NCBI GenBank assembly: GCA_029721435.1
Contig: CM056582.1
Span: forward strand, 41,932,611 to 41,996,610
DNA from: Gymnothorax reevesii
Lineage: Eukaryota; Chordata; Actinopteri; Anguilliformes; Muraenidae
Reading direction: 5' to 3'
Length of the DNA stretch: 64,000 nucleotides
A program made the translations under genes and the position numbers. This document shows positions 21,320 through 31,847 of the stretch, piece after piece. The notes under the pieces were generated by a model that saw only the letters and a list, made by a program, of their open reading frames with translations, was not told the origin of the DNA and made no database searches. Numbering within the stretch: position 1 is the first letter of the stretch; each line of letters begins with the position of its first letter.

Positions 21320-21530
21320 CAGTGTTCCCCAACCCTCTCCTGGAGGCCCCGTCCTGCATATTTTAGATCTCTCCCTGCTGCAGCACAGGTGATTCAAATG
21401 ATCAGGTTGTCATCAATCAGCTTTCGGGGGTGATTAATAAGCAGATCAGTTGAATCACCAGTGCTGGAGCAGGGAGAAATCTAAAACATGCAGGACAGAT
21501 GGGCCTCCAGGAGAGGGTTGGGGAACACTG
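21320..21530. mobile_element. hAT MITE with perfect 8-bp target duplication
   Basis: Ends CAGTGTTCCCCAACCCTCTC and GAGAGGGTTGGGGAACACTG are exact inverted copies, and most of the 211 bp folds back on itself. CTGTAGAG flanks both sides (21312-21319 and 21531-21538). Confidence 0.95.
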
Positions 21531-21539
21531 CTGTAGAGT

Positions 21540-22327
21540 AACATGTACAAAGCTATTGTTAAACTAGTTCAGTCAGGACAGAGCAATGCATGGCATGAAG
21601 GTAATCTTCTATCACAGATTACAGAATGAACAGATTAATGGCTGTGATGATGGTCATAAAGTCCTTAGCGCTTGGACTTGACAGGGAGATTTTGTAATTC
21701 GGGAGCCTCTGGCTTGAGGCGCAGCAGGATAAATCCCCCTATGGAGTCCAGATACTATTGCTGGAGGCTGATGACTGATTGGCTGATGATGGTGAAGCAG
21801 ATGAAGCTGCAAAGGCTGGGCAGTGATGAGGAGGCGGTGCACGTCAGCAGCCTGCACAAACTAAAGTCAGAGAGAATCATATTTGAAAAGCCAGCGAGAG
21901 GATAGGCCAACAATGCAGGTGTGTCGCAGTGGTATTGGATGGATGCGATCAGCTGATAACTCAATTGACAGCCCCACGTGATGACAGGGATGAGCCGTCA
22001 GGGTAGGCACTGCCTACCCCAGGCTATCATCAGAAATATAATTGTTAATCAATTATTGATAATTTTAATATTTAATCTCATTTTGAAGCTAATTGATATA
22101 TAGTTTGTCTTTATGCTGTTGCTTTAAGGCACTGAGTTATTATGACACTACAGCGCAATCTTTTGGCCAGACGGAAGCTTTCAAATCAGTCTCATCTTTG
22201 CAGGGCAGGCACAGTTCTGAGATGGCTTTGATTGTCACCTTCTCAAAGATGTTGTTTTCGCGCACACACATTGTTTTTTCATATGCTTTATTATGTACGC
22301 AAAAAGGCAGGACGCTATGCTGCCTTT
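21540..22327. other. No recognised feature
   Basis: Short frames on both strands without domain similarity. No repeat ends were found. Confidence 0.35.
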
Positions 22328-24233
22328 GGGGTCTATTCTCCCATTAGCGCGCAAGTCCCTTTTTATGCAATTCGAGTTAAGCGCTTTTGAGTTACGCATA
22401 TTCTCCCCTACGCGCTTCGATCACGCCCACATCGCTTAACTTCAGAATGTATGCGGCCTTATGAAAGAGGTGCGACTAATGCAAAAGAGAGGCAGACTCT
22501 GTACAAAGCTCATTGAATTTGGCTATCAGGAAAATATGGAACAAGGATTTTCTGATTAACCATGAAAATGCAGTTGTGGTCCATGGAAAATGCAAACCAG
22601 ACTTTAAATTTGAATATCGTGGGCCTGCTGATAGGCTACGAGGTTTTATCTCCAAACTGATAAGAAACAAAAACTCGTATGTCCACTATTCTTACATGCA
22701 GAATTAAACATGTTTTATTTTATTTATATTTAAAATTTATCAATTTATATATATATATCCTTTATTTTATTTTTATTTATTTTCCTGTGAAGTTTATCAT
22801 TTTGAAGATACAAGGTTTTATCAGCAGGCCCACGATATGCGGCCATAATAGTAGGCCTATGTGTGTCTGTGCCAAGTACAAGAAGTAGGCTATTGCAGAC
22901 ATCTCTTTTTTATTTCTTACTCTAGCCACCATGGTATTAAAGCCATGCAAACAAAGAAATTGCCCCGACAATGAAATAATAAATAAAGAATTTAAAGCTT
23001 CTCAACCAGCGTAATCAGAGCATTGAAAATGTGCCCCTCCCACAACAGCCTGTTTGTTCCGTGGAAGACAGCAAAGAAGCGGCAGTATGCTTTTGATTCA
23101 CTGACAATGATAAATTCTTGTATAGCGCTGCAGAAACTGCGGCTCTGCTCTGAACAGGGCAATAAATACTGCACATTGCTTCAAAGGAACTCATTTGTAA
23201 ACAAAATAAAGTGAGGAAACCTCTTTGAACTAGAGGGAATTCTTCGTGCGATTCGTGTGCGCTGGAGCTGGAATCGATCAGATCAGAAAAATACTCGTGT
23301 GGCTCCGCTCCAGGAGCCGGGTGAAAATCGCGTAGATGGAAAAACTTCATATAAAGACAATGATGTACAATTTTTGACGTCCCCGTGTCTGCACCGGCGC
23401 CTGACTTCAGCCGTATAAATGGAAACAAAGCTTAATACTGTGCCGACGTCTACGGTCTCTGTACATATTTTTATTAGTGGAAGGGTTTCTGATTGTAACT
23501 TGAGTACAATCAATGGCTCCCACAACACTGGGGAACCTGGCGACCCGGTAGAACCCCCTTAACTCTCCTTCTTTCAGCTGGTGTTACGGGGAATTTTAAA
23601 GTGGCTGACGTGGTGCAGTATAGCATCAACCGTGTCAGACACCTTGACACAGACGCCTGTGATATGTGCATAACATCACCAGCCACTCTCTGGGACGACC
23701 CAGATGCCAGGACCGACAGCGCAGTTGTAACCTTGATGACCACCGGTATGTTTGTAATGCGTTTGTAGTTGAACTAATTGGAGAACAGGCTGTTGCGTAA
23801 TATCATATGATGATTTCGTTGATCATTTATTATGGTTATGAGAAATATAGTTTAGAAATAAGGATGAACAATCGAATAGTGAATGTCTCAACCTTTACCA
23901 TGTTAAATAAAATAAAATTAATGTTTAAATTCGGCCTATAACCGACATCAAACGCAATATTTCATTTCACCTTATGTTGGCGCTTGACCTTATTACAGCC
24001 CTCAAAGGCGCTTAACAGAAAAAGGGCGCAAGCCAGGGGGAGAATGCGCGTTAGTGTTATTTGCATGAGAAACGCCCAGAAACCCCCCGATTTTGGCCTT
24101 GCTCCGCCCCAAGCACGTGACTGCCTTCGGGGCGCGTAATGCACAGACTTAAGTCGAGGGTAGAATACGCTTAGGCTGAAAAGCGCGTAGCTACGCGCTT
24201 TTTCCAACTTACGCGCATGGGAGAATAGACCCC
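22328..24233 (-). mobile_element. PIF/Harbinger element with TTT duplication
   Basis: Ends GGGGTCTATTCTCCCAT (22328) and ATGGGAGAATAGACCCC (to 24233) are exact inverted 17-mers, and GCGC-rich subterminal motifs follow inside both. TTT lies directly outside both ends, a 3-bp duplication as Harbinger elements make. The 1906-bp length and the transposase piece at 23440-23743 confirm the class. The left half carries a small inverted repeat (GTGGGCCTGCTGATA at 22619, complement near 22817) not explained by the family. Confidence 0.85.
23440..23743 (-). pseudogene. Harbinger transposase (HARBI1-like) pseudogene fragment
   Basis: The minus strand encodes 'VTTALSVLASGSSQRVAGDV' and 'HISQASVSRCLTRL', the helix-rich N-terminal part of DDE_Tnp_4 transposases, then 'KFPVTPAERRRVKG'. 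After a frameshift near 23540, 'VGAIDCTQVTIRNPS' follows with the first catalytic Asp. The GDxGYP and E-containing blocks were not found downstream, so the enzyme is incomplete. Confidence 0.8.
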
Positions 24234-24995
24234 TTTATGCGTAAGTGTCACACGCTAGTCATTCAATCTGGACGTTCGGGGTTTTCGTGAATTCACTTCA
24301 ATGAGTGTATACTGGAGAAGCTGCCACCGTTGAAGAAATCAATATGGCGTCAAGTGCACCGCAGTTCTCAATTTCCCATAGACTGTAATGAAGAAATTCC
24401 TGCCATTTTCCGCCGAACCAAGGGGTCTTCCGAAAAGATTCCAAGTGATTGAAAAACAAGAAATTAATGCGTAATTTTACATGACACTGTCAAAACGTTG
24501 AAAATATAAAAAACATGTCTTAATGGGAAGCACAGCACTAACTAGCCTCTTGTCTAGCTGGCGTGTTAAGTAATCGAGTCGCTGTAGACGGCTGCGATGA
24601 CAAACTTTATCTGTTCATTTAGCTAGCTAGATAAACTTAGTCAGCACAATAAACTCGAATTGCTTAAAAAGGGCGATGGCCAGCTAGCTCTTATGCCCAT
24701 GTAATGTTAGCCAAGTTGCATATCTACATAAAGCATGACATCGCAAATGTAACGTTAGTGGTGTTCATACTAGATGAATTGTGCAAATAAACGCATACTA
24801 AACACGTCCCATCTATCTAGGTACTATTTAGTGAGCTAGCTGTGTTTTTATTTTTCGCAATAAAGCAATCCTAGCAGGGGCTATATACACTCAGTGATTC
24901 ACATCTCCGTCGATCAAATTTAAGGCTTAAATTTGATTGAACTAGCTAGTGAACAAGCTAACTAGCGTCAGTGATGTCATCTTTGTTTGAGGTCC
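24234..24995. other. No recognised feature
   Basis: AT-rich, with repeated AGCTAGCT-like words (24600-24960) but no clear element ends or gene. Confidence 0.35.
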
Positions 24996-25187
24996 TCATT
25001 CATCTGGACCCGTATTTGCTTAATTTAAATCAACATTATTCAAAATTGCATACCAGCGCAAATAGTTTAAGCTGCATGCTTTTTATAGCCTATTTCACTG
25101 CCAAGTGCCACTTTTTTCACTCAGTACCAAGAGTAATTTTGAATAAAATTGATTTAAATTTCAGCAAATACGCGTCCAGATGAATGA
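24996..25187. repeat. Fold-back MITE
   Basis: TCATTCATCTGGACCCGTAT at 24996 pairs with ATACGCGTCCAGATGAATGA ending at 25187. The inverted arms run about 55 bp into ATTCAAAATT and its complement, around a loop of about 75 bp. No clear target duplication. Confidence 0.7.
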
Positions 25188-25406
25188 TTGTCATCTCACT
25201 CAATTGGGGTGAACAAGCAACACCTGTTAAGTGTGGAGAGCTCTCAGAGTGAACCTTCTGTTAATCATGAAAATGACCGAGAACAGGTCAGGACCAGCCG
25301 CAGGCGCGTTGTTAGGCCTGAAAATCCAGGGGCGAATATCCCTCCATTTATTGAAAAGAAATAGTCCCAGCTAATTCTAGATGGGTTTCCTTTATTAACA
25401 CGTTTT

Positions 25407-26354
25407 TGTAATGAACGTACGGAGATTCCAATCGTGGTTCAAGCTCGGAAGAACGTCTTTTATTCACATTACCGTTGCTCATGGTCAGACAGAAACAAAC
25501 AGAGGTCAATAGCCAGAAATCAGGAATATCACAGAAACGCTCAATCGTAGTCAGGGACAGGCAAAATGTCAAAAAACCAGAAAATCAGTCAGCACAGAAT
25601 ACAGAAACAAAGGGAAACAAATCTAAGGGAATCGGGAAAGGGAAAGGGTAATAGGAAGGGAAAAGAGGGACACAGAGAAAAACTAAACAGTTGAAGTATA
25701 AAGGGAGCTGGGGAAACGGGAGACTCGCAAACTCACCACACTCACTCGAAGAATACAATCAATTACTTGAATACAGAAAATCACAAAAGACAAAAACTCA
25801 ATAATCGCAGAAACACATGGAGAATAAGCGCAGAAACGGAATGACCAGGCAGAGCAAGGAACGGTCACGAATCGACAAAGACAAGCGGAAAAGTGGAGTC
25901 TTTATAAACAAACTAATTAGAGTGTTTAGCCCAAAAAATGAAGGACAGCTGAGAGGAGGCAGAATCTAGAACAAAAAAAAAGTGATAGGACAGATTGAAG
26001 AAGCAGGGCACACCTACTTGTTCAAACTAACTAATCACTGTGCCTAACTACTCTGCTCTAATGTGTAGTCCTACCCTTTTCTAATCACCAGTGCCTCAGC
26101 TAAACTATTCTCAGGTGTAGACAGTTAACAAGCACAGGAAGAAGGAAGCAGAAAGTACCCAACCAAAAAAAACAGGGGAAAAGACTGTGAATGGAAACAA
26201 GACACCACACTTAGACACACAAGGGAGCGAGTGACAAAAGACAAGCGTTCATGAAACATGAACAATCCCACTAGAAATAAATCTAACACAAAGCAACAAA
26301 TAATTCTAAACATCATGACACTAAAAACATACATAAATTACTTAATTCACAACA
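25407..26354 (-). mobile_element. Solo LTR with GTTTT target duplication
   Basis: Starts TGTAATG and ends CACAACA. It is flanked by GTTTT (25402-25406 and 26355-26359), a 5-bp duplication, and cuts the left arm of the fold-back element cleanly: arm sequence continues in register on both sides. The complement carries AATAAA near 25450, so the LTR reads on the minus strand. No internal retroviral or retrotransposon genes remain; recombination between two LTRs would leave this form. Confidence 0.75.
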
Positions 26355-26460
26355 GTTTTCCAATTCAAGAATAATCAAGTGGTAATTGAAGATACGGCTT
26401 CTCTCCCCCATGCGATCTAAAAGCGACAAAATAATGGGCTACATTCAGCACAGAAAAATA

Positions 26461-26703
26461 ATTACCCACACCCGATGAGGCAGTGTGGGTATACAGTTTA
26501 GCACCGATTGACTGTGTGTATGTGTGTGTGTGTGTCTGTCCGCGTAACAGCTCGGCCACCACTGAAGCTGAGGTGACCAAACTTTGTGGGGTAGATGATC
26601 CCAGGTTCCCTGTCCAAATTTGCATTTTGAAGTCGAAAGGTCAAAGGTCGAGGTCAACAAGAGGCGTGGGTTAGCATCTCTACAGAGTGCGCACCATCTA
26701 GTT
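26461..26703 (+). mobile_element. HINE-like element 9
   Basis: The 5' hairpin has a perfect 9-bp stem TACCCACAC/GTGTGGGTA (26463-26491). A (TG)n run with GTCTGTCCG follows (26515-26545), then a short core. The arm recurs as GGCGTGGGTTA (26663-26673), and an imperfect 3' hairpin GCATCTCT/AGAGTGC leads to CTAGTT (26698-26703). Confidence 0.8.
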
Positions 26704-26721
26704 TAATTATAATTAGATCTA

Positions 26722-26944
26722 AGCACTGTCACTGGGTGACGGAATCTCAGAACTCTTCAGCGAATGAAGGTAATTTTGGTGACTAGTGTGTGATTTCGTC
26801 CGTTTACATTTTCCCATCGGACAGCTGTCTGTTTTTTACAGCGATTTGAGTGACCGTCCTGCAAAAACAGGTGTAAGTACTTGTCGCCAAAATTACCTTC
26901 CTTCGCTGAAGAGTTGTAAAATGCCGTCGCCGAGTGCCAGCATA
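26722..26944. mobile_element. MITE with 8-bp duplication, probably hAT
   Basis: Inverted arms of about 60 bp share AACTCTTCAGCGAA, AAGGTAATTTTGG and GGTGACGG-like blocks. Flanks are TAGATCTA (26714-26721) and TAGACCTA (26945-26952), seven of eight matching. The right flank overlaps the first bases of HINE-like element 10. Confidence 0.7.
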
Positions 26945-26950
26945 TAGACC

Positions 26951-27210
26951 TAATTAGTCCCCTACAGGAAACAGAGGGGACTATAGGATTGCACTCCGTC
27001 CGTCCGCATTCGTGTCCACTCCATAACTTCAATACCGTATGACCTAGGAACATCCAAGTTGGTGTTTGGATGTATCTTGGGGAGAGGGTGTGTCATGTAC
27101 CCTATTCAGGTCACTTTGACCTACTTTTTAGGAAATATAATGTGCATACACCAGTAGGGGACTAGTATTGCGCAGCAATACGACATTCACCGACAGGCGG
27201 TGCACTTGTT
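26951..27210 (+). mobile_element. HINE-like element 10
   Basis: The 5' hairpin has a perfect 9-bp stem TAGTCCCCT/AGGGGACTA (26955-26983). The CCGTCCGTCCGC tract lies at about 26998. The core holds no repeats. The arm recurs as AGTAGGGGACTA (27153-27164). The 3' hairpin CACCG-ACAGG-CGGTG (27188-27202) is followed by CTTGTT (27205-27210). All five parts are present, making it a useful type specimen. Confidence 0.85.
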
Positions 27211-27415
27211 ATAATCAAATTATTTTTCTGTACTGAATGTAGCCCATTATTTTGTCACTTTTGGATCGCTTGGGGTTGAGAATTGCCACTTGATTATTAT
27301 TGAATTGGAAAACATGTTAATAAAGGAAAACCATCTAGAATTAGCCAGGATTTTCAATAAAGTGAGGGATATTAGCCCCGGAATTTTCAGGTCTAACGAA
27401 GCGCCGGGTCAGGAC

Positions 27416-28018
27416 TAATAATTATTTAAGACGGATGTTTTGTCCACCCCAATTCTCAGTTCTTCTGAATTTACCCGATGATTTCATCACCGTTAGATCA
27501 CACATGGAGAGCAACTGAGTCTTAAGTTGCCAATTATGATAATTGGAAAACGCATCAACAAAGGAAAATAATTGAGAACTAGCCAGGACTATCCTAAATG
27601 TCATAAAAGGACATGTCTGTGCCTACTCAATTCCCTGTTCTAGCACCGGGCCTGCTTGTGGCTAAAGTTTCTTAATTGTCGTTAGTTTCATAGAATGCCA
27701 TGGGTTTTTAAGTTTGGTCATTTGTGCATTGTGTGTTGACATTGTTATGATGCAGCGAAGAGAGATGTGGTCAAAGATGGAATGCTTTTGAAGTGCACTT
27801 TGCTTGCCTGGTTAATATGGTTTAGCAATAGATAGATTAATTGCATTAAATATAGGGAAGAGATCCACTTAAGCATGGATCGGTGCGGGCAAGCCTTTAT
27901 GTTGTTTTGCGCGCTTTCTCCACCTTTCTCGCTTGAGCCTTCGATTTTTATTCATACATAAAAGCAAAATAAAAAATATTTAACCTACAAAATTTTTTGA
28001 AAACAAAGTACATATTAA
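27416..28018. other. Diverged copy of the fold-back arm, otherwise nothing
   Basis: About 27510-27640 repeats, in direct orientation, the right-arm phrases AATTGGAAAAC, ACAAAGGAAAA and CTAGCCAGGA. The rest (27640-28018) shows no gene or repeat ends. Confidence 0.45.
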
Positions 28019-28068
28019 TTCTGAATCAGTGGCGTAGCGCGGAGGCGCTGGGCCCCGGTGCGAGAATG

Positions 28069-28102
28069 CCCCTACCCCCCCCCCCCCCCCCCCCCCCCCC
28101 TA
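28069..28102. repeat. Poly-C tract
   Basis: About thirty C residues, interrupted only at the edges, lie just inside the left hAT end. Length here may be unreliable because such runs are prone to sequencing and assembly error. Confidence 0.9.
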
Positions 28103-28832
28103 CCCCGGCCTATTTTCGAAGCAGAGGTGTAATCGTAACAGAGCTTTAGTTTTTTGAGGATTTGAGAACCTGAGTTCTTTTTTAAACCTGGACTTTTACT
28201 CTACAACATTTATAACTTAAAAATGATCATTTTACTTCGTTACTTTGATACTAGCCACTTTGTTACAAATTGAAATATGAACGCAATTCATCTTTTAATA
28301 TTTATCTGGATTTGGCGTCTTCGAGAAGAACAACGGTGCTCGGCAGCAGGGTAGGTTAGTGCGGGCACACGGAGCTGCAAATTTATGCACGTAGTTATAA
28401 AATCCTATCACTAGATGGCCAACCCGCATCAGTTATTGGATATTCACAGAAACAATCGTCCTCTGTAGCCAACCCCTTCAGCTACAGTGAGCAAGTAGGT
28501 ATCCAAATCAGTAATTAAGAAAAATCAGTTTTCTGAAAAACGTAGACACCCATAATTATTAGGGCTATTAGAACCATGGACAATGAATATTTGCAGTGCA
28601 TCTCAACATCACACAAGACGTTAGGCTATTTGAACCATGAACAACACATTGCCAATCAAAATGCAAAAAAGATCCATATGGCTGAACAGTCAACCATATT
28701 TCCCAAACAGCACAACAGTGGCCAAATCAAAAAGTAAACAGATAAACAGACACATATCCTGGCACAGCAGCCATTTAACCACAACCGGCAAGCTGATCAC
28801 TTGCAGTAGCCTAATAAAAAAACTGCACTCAC

Positions 28833-29089
28833 CCATTCAGAAGTTAACTCTGGGTGCCTTCTGCTCTGCAAAGTCGTTGAGCAAGAGGGCAATGAGGTGG
28901 TAGCATTAGCCTCCAAGTCTGACAGCTGCGTGTCGCCGCTATCATTCACAACACTAGCAGGAACTGGATCTGGACAAGATGACTGTTCAAAAAATGCATT
29001 CAATTTCGCCAATTTGGAGTTCCGTACATTGAGCTCTTTTTTTCTTTTCTTTTTTGTGCGCCGCTTTTCTGTTTAGGCTTGCTAAACAT
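28833..29089 (-). pseudogene. hAT transposase N-terminal exon (ZMYM1-like)
   Basis: The minus-strand ATG at 29089 opens 'MFSKPKQKSGAQKRK', then a frameshift in a poly-A stretch, then 'LAKLNAFFEQSS' and a Ser/Asp-rich region. It ends at a good donor (AATGG|GTGAGT) at 28832. Lys-rich 'KQ.SGAQKRK' starts followed by a short acidic linker are typical of fish hAT transposases related to ZMYM1. The zinc-finger and catalytic exons are deleted. Confidence 0.7.
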
Positions 29090-29360
29090 GATGCCAGGCT
29101 ATTTTTGTGTATATTTTCTTTGTTTACTTTTTTCTTGGTGAAAACTCACGTCGCGTCATCACGCACTTGTCATGACTGACAGGTAGCCTATTAAGGTGAT
29201 TGGACAAATTATAACTTGCTCCTCCCATACCGGCCACTCACCTATTCCATCACCGAAACTTTTTTTTTTTTCCTCCCTCCATCATGGGCCCCTGACAGCG
29301 TCTGTGCCCCGGTGCAGCTGCACCGGTTGCACCGCCGATATTTACACCAGTGTTCTGAAT

Positions 29361-29755
29361 GGATAAAATAAATCAAATTCACGAGAAAACGTCATAAACT
29401 TCAATAATTTCGCATTAGATTGGTTTGAAACCTCTCTCCTTTGCGCTCATAGTGCCACAAGTTAAATAATACATTGCTCACAACTCAAACACAGATTTAA
29501 TTTCACTCTTAAGAATTTCAAAATAAACCAAAAATCAAAATCTAAAGAAAAACGCAACTTTGTGCGTGTCCGGTGTCCTTCAAGTGTTTTTTAAATCCCT
29601 TAAAATTCGGTAATCCCCGCAAATGCAATTAATGATGTCAATAATCCAGATTAACAGTGTCATTATTTACAGCATTTAACAGTTTTTGGAGTAATTATGT
29701 TTGAATTTGCCTGTGTTTTTACCGCTGACTCTATACATAAAATATTAATTCGTTT
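29361..29755. other. No recognised feature
   Basis: AT-rich flank of the hAT insertion. No gene or repeat ends. Confidence 0.4.
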
Positions 29756-29858
29756 TTATATATATATAGCATTGGGCTCTGTCCGTCCGTCCGTACGTAC
29801 GTAGACACATAAAATTGAGGCGGAGGGGATATTGCCATGTTAGTGGCATGCACTTGTT
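29756..29858 (+). mobile_element. HINE-like element 11, minimal
   Basis: Lacks a recognisable 5' hairpin but keeps CTGTCCGTCCGTCCG (29778-29792), GGCGGAGGGGATA, the 3' hairpin TGCCA-TGTTAG-TGGCA (29833-29848) and the CTTGTT end (29853-29858). The core is reduced to about 30 bp. Confidence 0.5.
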
Positions 29859-30252
29859 ACGTTTCGGTCTGCCACTGCCTACCTCGACCCAAACCTCCCG
29901 GTTCGTTACTATGTGAATGAAAATAAAATAAACTGGCAGAAGCATGTGAAGGGAGACTCTTCCTGACTGAACTTTTGCTAGACCGCAATTGTTTAGTTTA
30001 GCTGCTAGAGTTGAAACTAAATAATGAATATAAGCTCAAACTGGGTAAACGGCGTAGAATTTGCAGCAATTTTTATCTCTGTCCGGATATGCTGTTTAAC
30101 CTCGCAAAAACTATGTGAAGATACAGTATAAGCTGTATGCCGTCATGCCAATGCGGTACTTGTCTCACTGGACAATGTGTACTTAATGGAAAGGGACTGG
30201 AGCAGATTCAGTATAGTCATCAGTTTAAGAGGATGATTTTGGCCCAGTAAAT
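29859..30252. other. No recognised feature
   Basis: No gene or repeat ends visible. Confidence 0.4.
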
Positions 30253-30254
30253 TA

Positions 30255-31845
30255 CAAAACCCAAAACCAGTGAAGTTGGCATGTTATGTAAATCGTAGAT
30301 AAAAACAGAATACAATGATTTGCAAATCCTTTTCAACTTATATTCAATTGAATACACTGCAAAGACAAGATGTTTAATGTTCAAACTGAGAAAGTTTTTT
30401 TTTTTGCAAATAATCATAACTTAGAATTTAAAGGCAGCAACACATTGCAAAAAAGTTGGCACAGGGGCCTTTTTACCTCTGAGTTTCATCTTTCCTTTTA
30501 ACGACACTCAGTAAACGTTTGGGAACTGAGGAGACCAATTTTTGAAGCTTTTCAGGTGGAACTCTTTCCCATTCTTGCTTGATGTACAGCTTAGGTTTTT
30601 CAACAGTCCGGGGTCTCCATTGTCATATTTTGCGCTTCATAATGCGCCACACATTTTCAGTGGGAGACAGGTCTGAACTACAGGCAGGCCAGTCTAGTAC
30701 CCGCAGTCTTTTACTACGGAGCCATGATGTTGTAACACATGCAGAATGTGGCTTGGCATTGTCTTGCTGAAACGTCCATGAAAAAGACGTTGCTTGGATG
30801 GCAACATATGTTGCTCCAAAACCTGTATGTACCTTTCAGCATTAATGGTGCCTTCACATATGTGTAAGTTGCCCATGCCTTGGGCACTAATACACCCCCA
30901 TACCATCACAGATAATGGCTTTTGAACTTTGCGCCTATAACAGTTTGGATGGTTCTTTTCCTCTTTGGTCTGGCGGACACGACGTCCACAGTTTCCAAAA
31001 ACAATTTGAAATGTGGACTCGTCAGACCACAGAACACTTTTCCACTTTGCATCAGTCCATCTTAGATGAGCTTGGGTCCAGCGAAGTCGGCAGCATTTCT
31101 GGGTGCTGTTGATAAATGGCTTTCGCTTTGCATTGTAGAGTTTTAACTTGCACTTGCAGATGTAGCGACGAACTGTAGTTACTGACAGTGGTTTTCTGAA
31201 GTGTTCCTGAGCCTATGTGGTGATGTCCTTTACACACTGATGTCGGTTTTTGATGCAGTACCGCCTGAGGGATCAAAGGTCACGGGCATTCAATGTTGGT
31301 TTTCGGCCTTGTCGCTTACGTGCAGTGATTTCTCCAGATTCTCTGAACCTTTTGACAATATTACGGACCGTAGATGATGAAATCCCTAAATTTCTTGCAA
31401 TAGCTCGTTGAGGAATGTTGTTTTTGAACTGTTCGACAATCAGCTCACGCATTTGTTCACTAAGTGGTGACCCTCGCCCCATCCTTGTTTGTGAATGACT
31501 GAGCATTTCAGGGAAGCTACTTTTATACCCAATCATGGCACCCACCTGTGCCCAATTAGCCCTTTCACCTGTGGGATGTTCCAAATAAGTGTTTGATGAG
31601 CATTCCTCAACTCTCTCAGTCTTTTTTGCCACTTGTGCCAGCTTTTCTGAAACATGTTGCAGGCATCAAATTCCAAATGAGCTAATATTTGCAAAAAATT
31701 ACTAAGTTCACCTGTTCGAACATTAAGCAACTTGTCTTTGCAGTGTATTCAATTGAATATAGGTTGAAAAGGATTTGCAAATCATTGTATTCTGTTTTTA
31801 TTTACGATTTACACAACGTGCCAACTTCACTGGTTTTGGGTTTTG
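30255..31845 (-). mobile_element. Tc1-like element with complete ends
   Basis: Terminal inverted repeats start CAAAACCCAAAACCAGTGAA (30255) and end TTCACTGGTTTTGGGTTTTG (31845), and stay similar for about 130 bp (including GATTTGCAAATC and TCAATTGAATA). TA lies on both sides (30253-30254 and 31846-31847). At 1591 bp it has full Tc1 length and a minus-strand transposase relic. The inverted repeats are well matched, suggesting it is younger than the Tc1 at 5272. Confidence 0.95.
30500..31632 (-). pseudogene. Tc1-like transposase pseudogene
   Basis: The N-terminal frame (31632-31273) has 'QRAIARNLGISSSTVRNIVK', a clear helix-turn-helix, then 'GRKPTLNARDL'. After frame changes comes 'VLWSDESTFQIV' (about 31040-31010) with the first catalytic Asp, then 'MVWGCISAQGMGNLH'. 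'QQDNAKPHSA' is readable only in a shifted frame near 30770, and 'SPTENVWRIMK' (about 30650-30620) supplies the last acidic residue. An in-frame stop follows. Three or more frameshifts make it non-functional. The family is about 340 aa. Confidence 0.9.
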
Positions 31846-31847
31846 TA

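Larger units (their letters stand above)
25288..27415. mobile_element. Fold-back element with ~220-bp arms and nested insertions
   Basis: The left arm (25288-25406 continued at 26355-26460) and the right arm (27220-27415) are inverted copies. Shared blocks include TTAGGCCTGAAAAT, AATATCCCTC, GCTAATTCTAGATGG, CCTTTATTAACA and ATAATGGGCTACATTCAG. A solo LTR splits the left arm. The space between the arms is taken by HINE-like element 9, a hAT-type MITE and HINE-like element 10. A diverged direct copy of part of the arm lies at about 27510-27640. Confidence 0.75.
28027..29352 (-). mobile_element. hAT element, deletion derivative, perfect 8-bp duplication
   Basis: Ends CAGTGGCGTAGC (28027) and TTTACACCAGTG (to 29352) are imperfect inverted repeats, flanked exactly by TTCTGAAT (28019-28026 and 29353-29360). 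The termini with 'GGGCCCCGGTGC' segments match the common fish 'CAGTGGCGTAGC' hAT group. Only an N-terminal transposase exon survives (28833-29089), so the copy is non-autonomous. Confidence 0.9.
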
